Shown: piece by piece, positions 23,048 through 32,926 of the stretch
Position numbering within the stretch: position 1 is the first letter of the stretch
Layout: each line of letters starts with the position of its first letter
NCBI GenBank assembly: GCA_002457515.1
Contig: NTJN01000002.1
Location: 141,873 to 205,872 of the forward strand
Reading direction: 5' to 3'
Length of the DNA: 64,000 bases
From: Pelagibacterales bacterium MED-G40
GTDB taxonomy: Bacteria; Pseudomonadota; Alphaproteobacteria; Pelagibacterales; Pelagibacteraceae
Notes under the pieces: generated by a model
What the model was told of the DNA's origin: nothing
Database searches by the model: none
The model's input: only the letters and a program-made list of their open reading frames with translations
Program-made: the position numbers and the translations under genes

Positions 23048-23608
23048 ATGAGTTCACCATTTAATGAAAAAAATTATTCCTTAAGAATGGAAAAGACAAT
23101 CTCTTCTTTTAAGAAAGATATCTCAACTTTAAGAACTGGTAGAGCCAATGCAAACATGCTCGATAATATTAGACCAGATGTATACGGGCAGCAAATGCCA
23201 ATAAATCAGTTAGCTACAGTAAGTGTTCCTGAGGCAAGGTTAATCTCAATTCAAGTTTGGGATAAGGCCAATGTAACCGTAATAGACTCAGCAATTAAAA
23301 AGTCAGATTTAGGAGTTAACCCACAAATTGATGGTCAAACAGTTAGGATAAGGATTCCAGATTTAACAGAAGAGAGACGAAAAGAACTTATTAAAGTTTT
23401 GAAAGGTATGGGAGAAAAAAGCAAAGTATCAATTAGAAATATACGAAGAGATGCCAATGAAGATGTAAAGAAATTATTAAAGGATAAAAAAATAGGTGAA
23501 GATGAAAATAAATCTCTTGAAAAAAATATTCAAAAAATTACAGATAACAATATCGAAAATATAGATAAAATCTTACAAGAAAAAGAAAAAGAAATAATTC
23601 AGATATGA
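23048..23608 (+). CDS. frr: Ribosome recycling factor
   Basis: LRTGRANANMLDNI, IRIPDLTEERRKELIK, NIRRDANEDVKK. Confidence 0.98.
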   Translation: MSSPFNEKNYSLRMEKTISSFKKDISTLRTGRANANMLDNIRPDVYGQQMPINQLATVSVPEARLISIQVWDKANVTVIDSAIKKSDLGVNPQIDGQTVRIRIPDLTEERRKELIKVLKGMGEKSKVSIRNIRRDANEDVKKLLKDKKIGEDENKSLEKNIQKITDNNIENIDKILQEKEKEIIQI

Positions 23609-24282
23609 ACAAACTTAACCACGTTGCCTTCATCATGGATGGTAATGGTAGGTGGGGCAAGAACAAAAATAAAAGCAGAAATTTTGGTCACTTAAAGGGC
23701 GTTGAAACTGTTGAGAAAATAGTAAAGGCTTCCCTAAAACTAAGAATTCCTATGATAACTTTTTATGTTTTTTCTACCGAAAATTGGAGAAGACCTAAGA
23801 CTGAAATAAGGTTTTTATTTAACTTAATAGGTTCATATTTTAAAAAAGAAATTAATAATGTTATTAAAAATGGAATTAAAATAAATATACTAGGGAGGAC
23901 GTCATCGTTTTCTACTCCATTAAAAAGTGTTTTAAGAGATACGGTCAAAAAGACAACAAAAAATAAAAAACTAGTTGTAAATCTAGCTCTAAACTATGGT
24001 TCAAAAAATGAAATAAAAAATGCTTTCATTAAACTGAAAAAAAGTCGTTCAAAAATTTCAGAGGCTAAAATAAGTAAAAACCTTTATACAAGTAAAATGC
24101 ATGATCCGGATATTTTAATAAGAACTGGTGGTCAGAGAAGATTAAGTAATTTCATGTTGTGGCAATTAGCCTATTCTGAACTTTACTTTCTTGATAAATT
24201 GTGGCCTGATTTTAATTCGAATGATTTAAGAAAAATTATTAAAAACTATAGATCTGTAAAAAGAAATTTTGGTAAAGTATGA
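23605..24282 (+). CDS. uppS: Undecaprenyl diphosphate synthase
   Basis: HVAFIMDGNGRWGKN, YVFSTENWRRP, DILIRTGGQRRLSNFMLWQLAYSELYF. Confidence 0.98.
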   Translation: MNKLNHVAFIMDGNGRWGKNKNKSRNFGHLKGVETVEKIVKASLKLRIPMITFYVFSTENWRRPKTEIRFLFNLIGSYFKKEINNVIKNGIKINILGRTSSFSTPLKSVLRDTVKKTTKNKKLVVNLALNYGSKNEIKNAFIKLKKSRSKISEAKISKNLYTSKMHDPDILIRTGGQRRLSNFMLWQLAYSELYFLDKLWPDFNSNDLRKIIKNYRSVKRNFGKV

Positions 24283-24935
24283 AAAATCTTCAAAAAAGAA
24301 TTTTAACCTCATTAGTTATATTTCCACTATCAATATTCTTTATTATAAAGGGCGGAAACTATATAGTCTCATTTCTTTACGCAGTATTAATTTTAGGAAA
24401 CTTTGAAGTATTCTCAGCTTTTAAAAGGAAAACTACAATAATATTTCTAGATGTAATTTTGGTAATATCTTTATTATCACTTTTATATTTAAGAAACGAT
24501 ACAGCTTCATCCTATGTGCTTTTAATTTGGATAGTTACTTTAACAATTTTCTCGGACATAGGTGGTTATATTTTTGGAAAAGTTTTTAAATGGAAAAAAT
24601 TAACTAGTATTAGTCCTAACAAAACTTTATCAGGAGCTATTGGGTCTTTTTTTTTCTCATTCATGTCAGTTTTTGCTATTGGAGGTATAGTAAATTTAAT
24701 TGAAGGACTTAACTTTAATTTTTTTTTAAAACCAAAGTATTTTCTTTTAGCTATAGTATTTTCTTTAGCAGCGCAAATAGGTGATATTTCAATTTCTTAT
24801 TTTAAAAGATTGGAAAAAATAAAAGATACTGGAAAAATTTTACCAGGACACGGAGGAATATTTGATAGAATTGATGGATTAATTTTTGTAGTTATTGTCG
24901 CCTACTTTGCGTACAGTTTAAATTTATTTCCATGA
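24279..24935 (+). CDS. cdsA: Phosphatidate cytidylyltransferase
   Basis: SDIGGYIFGK, SPNKTLSGAIGS, KDTGKILPGHGGIFDRIDGLIF. Confidence 0.95.
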   Translation: MKNLQKRILTSLVIFPLSIFFIIKGGNYIVSFLYAVLILGNFEVFSAFKRKTTIIFLDVILVISLLSLLYLRNDTASSYVLLIWIVTLTIFSDIGGYIFGKVFKWKKLTSISPNKTLSGAIGSFFFSFMSVFAIGGIVNLIEGLNFNFFLKPKYFLLAIVFSLAAQIGDISISYFKRLEKIKDTGKILPGHGGIFDRIDGLIFVVIVAYFAYSLNLFP

Positions 24936-26101
24936 AAAAAAAAATAGCAATTCTTGGATCAACAGGTTCAATTGGAACTACCTCTTTAAATATAATTGAA
25001 AAAAAAAGTAAACTTTTCAAAATTGAAGTTTTATCTGCAAATAAAAATTATAATAAAATATTACACCAAATTAAAAAGTTTAAACCAAGTTTTTTTATAG
25101 TCACAAACAATGATATTTATTTAAAAATTAAAAAAAAATTAAAAAATAATAAAACTAAAATTATCAATAGTTTTAAACAACTTAGTTTTTCAAATAAAAG
25201 ATTAGATATAACTATAGCTGCAATACCTGGACTGATTGGTCTGGAACCAACAATAAAATTTACAAAAATTAGCAAAAAGATTTTATTAGCAAATAAGGAG
25301 GCAATTATTTGTGGATGGGATATTATTAAAAAAACAGCTATTAAAAATAATACAAAAATAATTCCCTTAGATTCTGAACATTTTTCTATTTTCAAACTTG
25401 TTGAAAATTATAAAGATAAAGATATTGATAAAATTTATATTACAGCGTCAGGAGGCCCTTTCTTAAATTTAGCTAAAAATAAATTTAAAAATATTAAACC
25501 TTCTGAAGCTTTGAAACACCCAAAATGGAGAATGGGTAAAAAAATATCTATAGACTCTGCCACATTAATGAACAAAGTTCTTGAATTAATTGAAGCTCAA
25601 AAAATTTTTAACTTTGATAAGAATAAATATCATATAGTTATACACCCTCAATCATTAGTGCACGCTATAGTTAAATTTAAAAACGGTATAACAAAATTAC
25701 TTTATCACGAACCAAGTATGACGATACCGATAGCTAATGCAATATTTGACTCAAATTTTAAAATTAACACTTTATCAAAATCGAAAAATTCTAGTAGCGA
25801 GATAGAAGATCTTAATTTTCTAAAAGTTGATATAAAAAGATTTCCCATAATAAAAATAATACCCAAATTGAACCAATATCAATCTACGCCTATTATCATC
25901 AATGCGGTTAATGAAATATTAATTGATCATTTTTTGAAAAGAAAAATTAGTTTTAATTCAATTTCTAAGTACTTATTCAAGGTATTAAAGGATAAAAATT
26001 ATAAAAAATATGCTATAAAAAACTCAAAAAATCTTAAAAACATATATATGATTGATCAATGGTCTAGAGACACAATTTTGGAAATTTTAAGAAAAAAATA
26101 A
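24932..26101 (+). CDS. dxr: 1-deoxy-D-xylulose 5-phosphate reductoisomerase
   Basis: ILGSTGSIGTTSLNII, LANKEAIICG, PLDSEHFSIFK, TASGGPF, MGKKISIDSATLMNKVLE. Confidence 0.98.
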   Translation: MKKKIAILGSTGSIGTTSLNIIEKKSKLFKIEVLSANKNYNKILHQIKKFKPSFFIVTNNDIYLKIKKKLKNNKTKIINSFKQLSFSNKRLDITIAAIPGLIGLEPTIKFTKISKKILLANKEAIICGWDIIKKTAIKNNTKIIPLDSEHFSIFKLVENYKDKDIDKIYITASGGPFLNLAKNKFKNIKPSEALKHPKWRMGKKISIDSATLMNKVLELIEAQKIFNFDKNKYHIVIHPQSLVHAIVKFKNGITKLLYHEPSMTIPIANAIFDSNFKINTLSKSKNSSSEIEDLNFLKVDIKRFPIIKIIPKLNQYQSTPIIINAVNEILIDHFLKRKISFNSISKYLFKVLKDKNYKKYAIKNSKNLKNIYMIDQWSRDTILEILRKK

Positions 26102-26102
26102 A

Positions 26103-28334
26103 ATGAAAAAACTTATTATTATTTTTACTTTAATTTTTTTTAGCAATTCAAATGCTGAAATAGCTAGAAATGTAATAATTGAAGGTAACAAAAGAATTAG
26201 TGATGAGACTATTAAAGTATATGGAAATATAAAATTAAATACAGATGTAAGCAAACAGGACATTAATCAAATTCTGAAAGACTTATATTCGACAGAATTT
26301 TTTGAAAATATTGAAATAAGTTTAAATGATGGTGTTTTAAAAATAGTACTTAAAGAATATCAGATTATTAATAACATTGAACTTAGGGGAGAAAAAACAG
26401 AAAAGTTTAAAGAACTAATTTTAGAAAGAATAAGTTTAAGATCTAAAGGTTCATTCGTAAAAAGCAAACTAGTTAATGATGTAAATTTAATTAAAAAGAT
26501 ATACGGAACTCTAGGTTATAGTTTTGCTAAAGTAGAAACTAAACTTCAAAGTTATTCTGACGAAAGAATTAACTTGGTATTTCTTATTGACAAAGGAAAT
26601 AAAACTAAAATCTCTAAAATATTTTTTATAGGTGATAAAAAAATTAAAGACAGAAGATTACGAGATGTGATAGTTTCTGAGGAAGATAAATTCTGGAAAT
26701 TTTTAACTAAAAATGTAAATTATAATCAGCAAAGTATAGATTTAGATAAAAGATTACTAAGTAATTATTATAAGTCTATGGGATATTATGATGTCCAAGT
26801 TGTATCTAGCAGCGTTGATATAGAAAACCAAGAAAAAGTTAATATAACATATAATATAAATGCAGGTCCAAGATATAAAATTAAAAAAATAACTACTGAT
26901 ATAGGAGATGTTATTGATAAAAAATTATTTTTACCATTAAAAAAAGAATTTAATAAAAGAATAGGCAAATATTATTCACCATTTAGTGTGAAAAAACTTT
27001 TAGATGAAATTGATGCCGTTATTTCAAATAACGACCTGCAGTTCATTCAACATTCTGTGAATGAAGTCATCTCAGAAGCAGATGAAACCATAGAGATTCA
27101 ATTCAATGTTTTCGAAGGCCCTAAACTTGCTGTTGAAAGAATAAATATTAAAGGTAACACAGTAACTAATGAGGCTGTAGTTCGATCTGAGCTTATGTTA
27201 GATGAAGGAGATCCATTTAATGAATTAAAGTTAGATCAATCTATATCAAAACTAAAAGCAAGAGGTATATTTGGTGCGGTTAAAAAGGTAGTTACTACAG
27301 GATCTGATAGCGAGCTGAAAATAATAGATATAATTGTAGAAGAAAAAGCTACTGGAGAGATAAGTGCTGGTGCAGGTATAGGTACTCAAGGAGGTTCTTT
27401 TGCTTTCGACGTGAAAGAAAATAATTGGCTAGGTCAAGGTATTTCAATTGCCTCGTTCATAGATGTTAATGCCGAAACTTTAAAAGGACAACTACAAGTC
27501 TCGAATCCAAATTTTAATTACAGCGGTAATGCTTTAACTTATCTTGTTAGCAGCACACAAAATGACAAACCAGACTCTGGATATGAAAACAGTTTAGTGT
27601 CTTTAGCTATAGGTACTGGCTTTGAACAGTATAGAGGAATATATGTTTCACCTGAGCTATCTCTCGATTTTGATGATTTGACTGTTGATGGATCAGCATC
27701 AGAGAATTTAAAAAAACAAGCTGGCAATTTTACTGACTTTTCTCTTAATTACGCAGTATCTGCAGATAGAAGAGACAGAGCTTTCATGCCAACTGATGGT
27801 TACTATTCTAGTTTTAGCCAAGCTTTGCCAGTATATTCTGATTCACCATCAATCAGAAATACTTATATGTTTAGTAAGTATCAAGGATTTAGCGAAAATT
27901 TAGTTGGAGCTTTTAAATTCTATGCAAGCGCAATACACGGAATGAGCAGTGATGATGTTAGATTGAGTAAAAGAATTTCATTACCTTTTAGAAGACTCAG
28001 AGGATTTGAAGCAGGAAAAGTTGGTCCAGTGGATAACAAAGACTACATAGGAGGAAACTACGCAACAGCAATGAATTTTGAGGCTAATTTACCAAATTTA
28101 TTTCCTGAAAGTTCTAAAACTGAAATGAGTTTATTCTTAGATGCTGCAAATCTATGGGGTGTAGATTACTCATCTACAATAGAAGACTCAAACAAAATTA
28201 GATCATCAGCAGGTTCAGTTGTTAATTGGACATCACCAATTGGACCAATGTCACTAGTTTTTGCTCAAGAAATTAGTTCAGCCAGTACTGACAAAACAGA
28301 GTCTTTTAGATTTAGAATAGGAACATCTTTTTAA
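26103..28334 (+). CDS. bamA: Outer membrane protein assembly factor BamA
   Basis: Signal peptide, POTRA repeats, C-terminal barrel ending in Phe; located between dxr and skp/lpxD. Confidence 0.95.
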   Translation: MKKLIIIFTLIFFSNSNAEIARNVIIEGNKRISDETIKVYGNIKLNTDVSKQDINQILKDLYSTEFFENIEISLNDGVLKIVLKEYQIINNIELRGEKTEKFKELILERISLRSKGSFVKSKLVNDVNLIKKIYGTLGYSFAKVETKLQSYSDERINLVFLIDKGNKTKISKIFFIGDKKIKDRRLRDVIVSEEDKFWKFLTKNVNYNQQSIDLDKRLLSNYYKSMGYYDVQVVSSSVDIENQEKVNITYNINAGPRYKIKKITTDIGDVIDKKLFLPLKKEFNKRIGKYYSPFSVKKLLDEIDAVISNNDLQFIQHSVNEVISEADETIEIQFNVFEGPKLAVERINIKGNTVTNEAVVRSELMLDEGDPFNELKLDQSISKLKARGIFGAVKKVVTTGSDSELKIIDIIVEEKATGEISAGAGIGTQGGSFAFDVKENNWLGQGISIASFIDVNAETLKGQLQVSNPNFNYSGNALTYLVSSTQNDKPDSGYENSLVSLAIGTGFEQYRGIYVSPELSLDFDDLTVDGSASENLKKQAGNFTDFSLNYAVSADRRDRAFMPTDGYYSSFSQALPVYSDSPSIRNTYMFSKYQGFSENLVGAFKFYASAIHGMSSDDVRLSKRISLPFRRLRGFEAGKVGPVDNKDYIGGNYATAMNFEANLPNLFPESSKTEMSLFLDAANLWGVDYSSTIEDSNKIRSSAGSVVNWTSPIGPMSLVFAQEISSASTDKTESFRFRIGTSF

Positions 28335-28335
28335 T

Positions 28336-28863
28336 ATGAAAATTTATAAATCATTATTGTTTTTAATATTAATTGTATTCGTAAATTCAGAGATTTTAGC
28401 AGAACAAACACAGCCACATTTTATAGATTTTAAAAAAGTTTTAAATCAAAGTGTTGCTGGTAAAAAAGCACAAGATTTTCTTAAAAATAAACTAGAGTCA
28501 GATATAAAAAAATTTAAAAAACAAGAGGAAAACATTAGAAAGGATGAAAAAGATCTAATAGCTAAAAAGAAATTAATTACACAAGAAGAATATAAAAAAA
28601 AAGTTGAAAACTTAAGAAAAAAAGTTTCTGAATTACAAAAAAATAGACAAGCGTCATTAAGCAATGTGGGAAAACTGAGAGCTAAGGCAAAACAAGAGCT
28701 TTTACAAAAATTAAACCCAATTATAAAAAAATATATGTCTGACAACAAGATTAGAATAGTTTTAGACAGAGAGGCAGTTCTTCTTGGTGATTCTTCTTTA
28801 GATATAACCTCAAAAATTATAGATCTTTTAAATAAGGAATTGAAATCATTAAATCTTAAATAG
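28336..28863 (+). CDS. skp: Periplasmic chaperone Skp/OmpH family
   Basis: Signal peptide, Lys/Glu-rich coiled coil, position between bamA and lpxD. Confidence 0.85.
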   Translation: MKIYKSLLFLILIVFVNSEILAEQTQPHFIDFKKVLNQSVAGKKAQDFLKNKLESDIKKFKKQEENIRKDEKDLIAKKKLITQEEYKKKVENLRKKVSELQKNRQASLSNVGKLRAKAKQELLQKLNPIIKKYMSDNKIRIVLDREAVLLGDSSLDITSKIIDLLNKELKSLNLK

Positions 28864-28868
28864 AATCA

Positions 28869-29840
28869 ATGTCAGCGAATATGTTCTTTAAAAGAAAAGG
28901 TCCTTTTGGGCTAAAAGAATTGTTTAAGGGACAAGATTCAAAAAACTTAAAAATTACTGACATAAAAACTCTTGATAAAGCAAATAGGTCTGAAATAAGT
29001 TTTTTTGACTCCATAAAATATAAAGAGATAGCATCAACGACAAAAGCAGGTTTTTGTATAACTACCGAAAAACTAAAAATGTACCTACCTTCAACTTGCA
29101 GTAAAATAATTGTAAAAAGTGTTTTATTTGAAGTGGCAAAAATAGCTAGCAAATATTATCCTGACTCAGACATTGATTATCCAGATAAGACACTTTTAAA
29201 ACCAAAATTATCTAAATATCCTAAAGTAAAATTTGGTAATAATGTTTTAATTGGAAAAAACGTCAAATTGGGTAAAAACACAATTATTGGAAGCAATACT
29301 ATTATAGAACATGATGTGTTAGTAGGCAGTAATTGTGTTATCGGATCTCAAGTAATGATTAAAAACTCCATAGTAGGAGACCAAGTAGTGATACAGGACG
29401 GATGTAAAATAGGATTAAAAGGTTTTGGTTTTATACCAATAAAAGGAAAAAACTTTAGATTTCCTCATGTTGGAAAAGTTATCTTAAAAGATAATGTTGA
29501 ACTAGGAGCATCTTGTACTATAGACAGAGGATCTGTTGGTGACACTATAATTGGCGAAAATACATTTTTAGATAATCAGGTACATATGGCACATAATGTA
29601 AAAGTTGGGAAAAACTGCATGATAGCTGGCCAAGTGGGATTTGCCGGAAGCTCAACTCTAGGAGATAATGTTTCTATTGGAGGTCAAGCAGGAATATCTG
29701 GCCATTTAAAAATAGGCAATAATGTAAAAATTGGAGGAGGAAGTGGCGTTGTTAAAGACATAGAAGACAACTCTGTTGTTATGGGTTATCCAGCAGTTCC
29801 ACTTAAAGAATTTCTTAAGAAAGGAAAAGACGTTGAGTAA
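28869..29840 (+). CDS. lpxD: UDP-3-O-acylglucosamine N-acyltransferase
   Basis: Hexapeptide left-handed beta-helix repeats, GCKIGLKGFGFIP...RFPHVGKVIL, AHNVKVGKNCMIAGQVGFAGS. Confidence 0.96.
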   Translation: MSANMFFKRKGPFGLKELFKGQDSKNLKITDIKTLDKANRSEISFFDSIKYKEIASTTKAGFCITTEKLKMYLPSTCSKIIVKSVLFEVAKIASKYYPDSDIDYPDKTLLKPKLSKYPKVKFGNNVLIGKNVKLGKNTIIGSNTIIEHDVLVGSNCVIGSQVMIKNSIVGDQVVIQDGCKIGLKGFGFIPIKGKNFRFPHVGKVILKDNVELGASCTIDRGSVGDTIIGENTFLDNQVHMAHNVKVGKNCMIAGQVGFAGSSTLGDNVSIGGQAGISGHLKIGNNVKIGGGSGVVKDIEDNSVVMGYPAVPLKEFLKKGKDVE

Positions 29841-30285
29841 AGATTCAATAGACAGAAAAGAAATTGAAAGATTACTTCCTCATAGAGCACCTATGTTGTT
29901 AATTGACAAATTAACAAAAATTGTTCCTTTAAAATCAGCTACAGCAATTATGTACGTAAAGAAAGATGGCTTTTATGTTCAAGGACATTTTCCAGGGCAA
30001 CCAGTCATGCCTGGAGTTCTTATAGTAGAGGCTTTTGGACAAGCTGCAGCCGCACTTACAGCTCACAGTATAGATCCTAAAGAATACGCAAATAAATTAG
30101 TTTATTTAATGAGTGTAGAAAAAGCAAAATTTAGAAATCCTGTATTACCAGATTGTGAGCTTCATTTAGAAATAGAAGCTATAAGATCTCACGGTAGAGT
30201 TTGGAAATATAAAGGTATGGCTAAAGTTGAAGGAAAAAGAATGGCTGATGCAGAGTGGTCAGCAACAATAGTTGATAGAAAATAA
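29833..30285 (+). CDS. fabZ: 3-hydroxyacyl-[acyl-carrier-protein] dehydratase FabZ
   Basis: RLLPHRAPMLLIDKL, QGHFPGQPVMPGVLIVEAFGQAAA; ORF opens at 29776 but TTG at 29833 is the more plausible start. Confidence 0.95.
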   Translation: MSKDSIDRKEIERLLPHRAPMLLIDKLTKIVPLKSATAIMYVKKDGFYVQGHFPGQPVMPGVLIVEAFGQAAAALTAHSIDPKEYANKLVYLMSVEKAKFRNPVLPDCELHLEIEAIRSHGRVWKYKGMAKVEGKRMADAEWSATIVDRK

Positions 30286-30286
30286 A

Positions 30287-31069
30287 ATGATAAATAATTC
30301 TAGCGTAATTGATAAGAAAGCAAAAATTAGTAAAAATGTAAAAATTGGACCCTTTTGTTATGTTGGTCCCAATGTTGAACTTTCTGAAAATGTGGAATTA
30401 ATTTCCAATGTACATATTGAAGGCAATACAAAAGTTGGAAAAGGGACAAAAATATTTCCTTTTGCAAGCATTGGAACAGCGCCACAAGATTTAAAATATA
30501 AAGGAGAATCAAATAGTCTTGAAATTGGTGAAAATAATATGATTAGAGAGTATGTGACTATCAATCCAGGCACATCTGGAGGAGGAAGCAAAACAATTGT
30601 TGGAAACAATTGTTTGTTCATGATTTCTGCGCATATTGCTCATGATTGTAGAGTTGGAGATAATGTTGTTATTGCAAATAACGTTCCGTTGGGTGGACAT
30701 GCTACAATCGAAGACTCAGTTGTTATAGGAGGAAATTCTGCAGTTCAACAGTTTACAAGAATTGGAAGATTAGCCATGATCGGTGGAATGACCGGTGTTT
30801 TAAAAGACGTTATTCCATTTGGCCTTTCTTTTGGAAACAGAAACTATCTTCAAGGAATTAATTTAATTGGTCTAAGAAGAAAAAAATATGAAAACAAAAA
30901 AATTATGGAGCTAAATGATGCTTATAGTAAAATATTTTCTTCTAACAATCTTCAAGAAAATTTAAGTAAAATTAATGGAGAATATAAAGAAAACGAACTA
31001 ATAAAAGAGGTCATAAATTTTATAGAAAAGGATAAAAAAAGACCTATTTGCACACCATTATCTAAATAA
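30287..31069 (+). CDS. lpxA: UDP-N-acetylglucosamine acyltransferase
   Basis: Hexapeptide repeats, FPFASIGTAPQDLKYKGE, REYVTINPGT, HIAHDCRVG; likely ATG at 30287. Confidence 0.97.
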   Translation: MINNSSVIDKKAKISKNVKIGPFCYVGPNVELSENVELISNVHIEGNTKVGKGTKIFPFASIGTAPQDLKYKGESNSLEIGENNMIREYVTINPGTSGGGSKTIVGNNCLFMISAHIAHDCRVGDNVVIANNVPLGGHATIEDSVVIGGNSAVQQFTRIGRLAMIGGMTGVLKDVIPFGLSFGNRNYLQGINLIGLRRKKYENKKIMELNDAYSKIFSSNNLQENLSKINGEYKENELIKEVINFIEKDKKRPICTPLSK

Positions 31070-31863
31070 TGATTGGTTTAATATTTGGAAAAACAAATCT
31101 TCCAAAGGAAATTCTAAGAAAAGTAAAAAAAAGAAAACTTAGATATTTAATTATTGATTTAACTAAAAGAAGAACTTTTAGAAAAGACAAACATTCACAC
31201 AGTGTTTCCATAGGACAATTTGGTAAAATTATTAAAATATTAAAAGAAAATAAATGTAAAAAAGTTCTTTTTGCTGGAAAAGTTGAAAAACCAAATTTTT
31301 CTAAACTAAGATTAGATCTCAAGGGGATTTATTATATTCCAAGAATTATAAAAAGTTCTAAATTAGGTGATGCTGCTATTTTAAAAGAAATTATAAAAAT
31401 CTTAAGCCAAGAACGAATTAAAACCATAAGTTCATTGACTTACAACCCTGAACTAACTTTAAGAAAAGGAAACTACTCTAAGATAAAACCTAATAATGAA
31501 GATAAAATAGATATCAATAAAGCAATTAAGATATTAAATAGACTACGAAAATATTCATTTAGTCAAGGTACGGTTGTTAGAAATAAAAAAGTAGTTGCCA
31601 TTGAAGGGAAGGACGGCACTCAAAAAATGCTAAATCAATGTAAAAGTAAAAAATTTAGAAATAAAGGTGTATTAGTTAAATTTCCAAAAAAAAAACAAGA
31701 TCTTAGAATTGATTTACCGACAGTTGGACTTAAAACTTTGACACAATGTAAATCAGTAGGACTTAAAGGAATTGTATTAAAAAGCAAACAGAATATTTTT
31801 TTAGAAAGAAAAAAATGTATAAGTTTCGCAAATAAGAATAAAATGTTTATAATGGTAAAATAA
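31069..31863 (+). CDS. lpxI: UDP-2,3-diacylglucosamine pyrophosphatase LpxI
   Basis: DUF1009/LpxI-like sequence (FAGKVEKPNFSKL, SQGTVVRNKKVVAIEGKDGTQKML, LPTVGLKTL) between lpxA and lpxB. Confidence 0.9.
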   Translation: MIGLIFGKTNLPKEILRKVKKRKLRYLIIDLTKRRTFRKDKHSHSVSIGQFGKIIKILKENKCKKVLFAGKVEKPNFSKLRLDLKGIYYIPRIIKSSKLGDAAILKEIIKILSQERIKTISSLTYNPELTLRKGNYSKIKPNNEDKIDINKAIKILNRLRKYSFSQGTVVRNKKVVAIEGKDGTQKMLNQCKSKKFRNKGVLVKFPKKKQDLRIDLPTVGLKTLTQCKSVGLKGIVLKSKQNIFLERKKCISFANKNKMFIMVK

Positions 31864-31864
31864 T

Positions 31865-32926
31865 ATGAAAAAGTTAATTGTCTTTTTAATTTTTTTTACC
31901 TTCTCTAATTTATATGCTTTTGAAATTAAATTAGAAAAAATAATTAGCGGTTTAGATAAACCCTGGAGTTTATCTTTTACCGATCAAGAAAATATTATAT
32001 TCACTGAAAAATCAGGAAAGTTATATGGATTAAATTTGAAATCTAAAAAAATTTTTGAAATAAAACACAATCTTTCTGTCTTAGAGGTTGGCCAAGGTGG
32101 GTTACTCGATGTTTTATATGACAATGGACAAATTTATATTTCATATTCAGAAAACAGAGGAGATTGGAAGACTAGCACTTCTGTAGCAAAGGGTTCATTT
32201 AATAAAAAAAAAATTAAATTAAAAAATATCTTTAGAGCCGAGCCTCCAATCGACTCCGGTTATCATTTTGGTTCAAGATTAGTTATAAAAGATAATCATC
32301 TTTATATTACTGCTGGTGAACGAGGAGAAGGAATGATAGCTCAAGACGCTTCAAAACATCCTGGAAGTATAATTAGGATAAATCTTGACGGCTCCATTCC
32401 AAAAGACAACCCAAAATTTAAAAATAAAAAAGATTGGCTTCCTGAAATTTTTCAAATAGGTGTAAGAAATCCTCAAGGTATGGCTTTGTCTTCATTTGAT
32501 AATAAAATTTATATGACAAATCATGGAGCGAGAGGAGGTGATTGGTTTGGAATAGCTAATCATGGAGAAAATTATGGTTGGAAAATTTTAGGCTGGGGAG
32601 GAACAAATTACTCAGGTACTAAAATAGGACCTAAATGGAAACCAGGTTTTACTAAAGCGATTAAATACTGGGTACCCTCTATAGCTATAAGTGCGATGGT
32701 GATTTATAAAGGTGAAACATTTAAAAAGTGGAATGGCGACGCTTTGATTACTTCTCTCAAAGATCAGTCCTTAAGAAAAATTACATTTAAAGGCAATGAA
32801 TTTGTTAGTGAAGATGTTATTTTTAAAGGAAAAATTGGAAGAATTAGAGATATCAAAATACACAAAGAGACAGGTGAAATTTATATGTTGTCAGATAAGG
32901 GAGAACTTTGGAGGATGTATAAATGA
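31865..32926 (+). CDS. PQQ-dependent sugar dehydrogenase (glucose/sorbosone dehydrogenase family), secreted
   Basis: Signal peptide; LDKPWSLSFTDQ, GGLLDVLYD, RNPQGMALSS, NHGARGGDWFGIANHGENYGWK, beta-propeller features. Confidence 0.88.
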   Translation: MKKLIVFLIFFTFSNLYAFEIKLEKIISGLDKPWSLSFTDQENIIFTEKSGKLYGLNLKSKKIFEIKHNLSVLEVGQGGLLDVLYDNGQIYISYSENRGDWKTSTSVAKGSFNKKKIKLKNIFRAEPPIDSGYHFGSRLVIKDNHLYITAGERGEGMIAQDASKHPGSIIRINLDGSIPKDNPKFKNKKDWLPEIFQIGVRNPQGMALSSFDNKIYMTNHGARGGDWFGIANHGENYGWKILGWGGTNYSGTKIGPKWKPGFTKAIKYWVPSIAISAMVIYKGETFKKWNGDALITSLKDQSLRKITFKGNEFVSEDVIFKGKIGRIRDIKIHKETGEIYMLSDKGELWRMYK

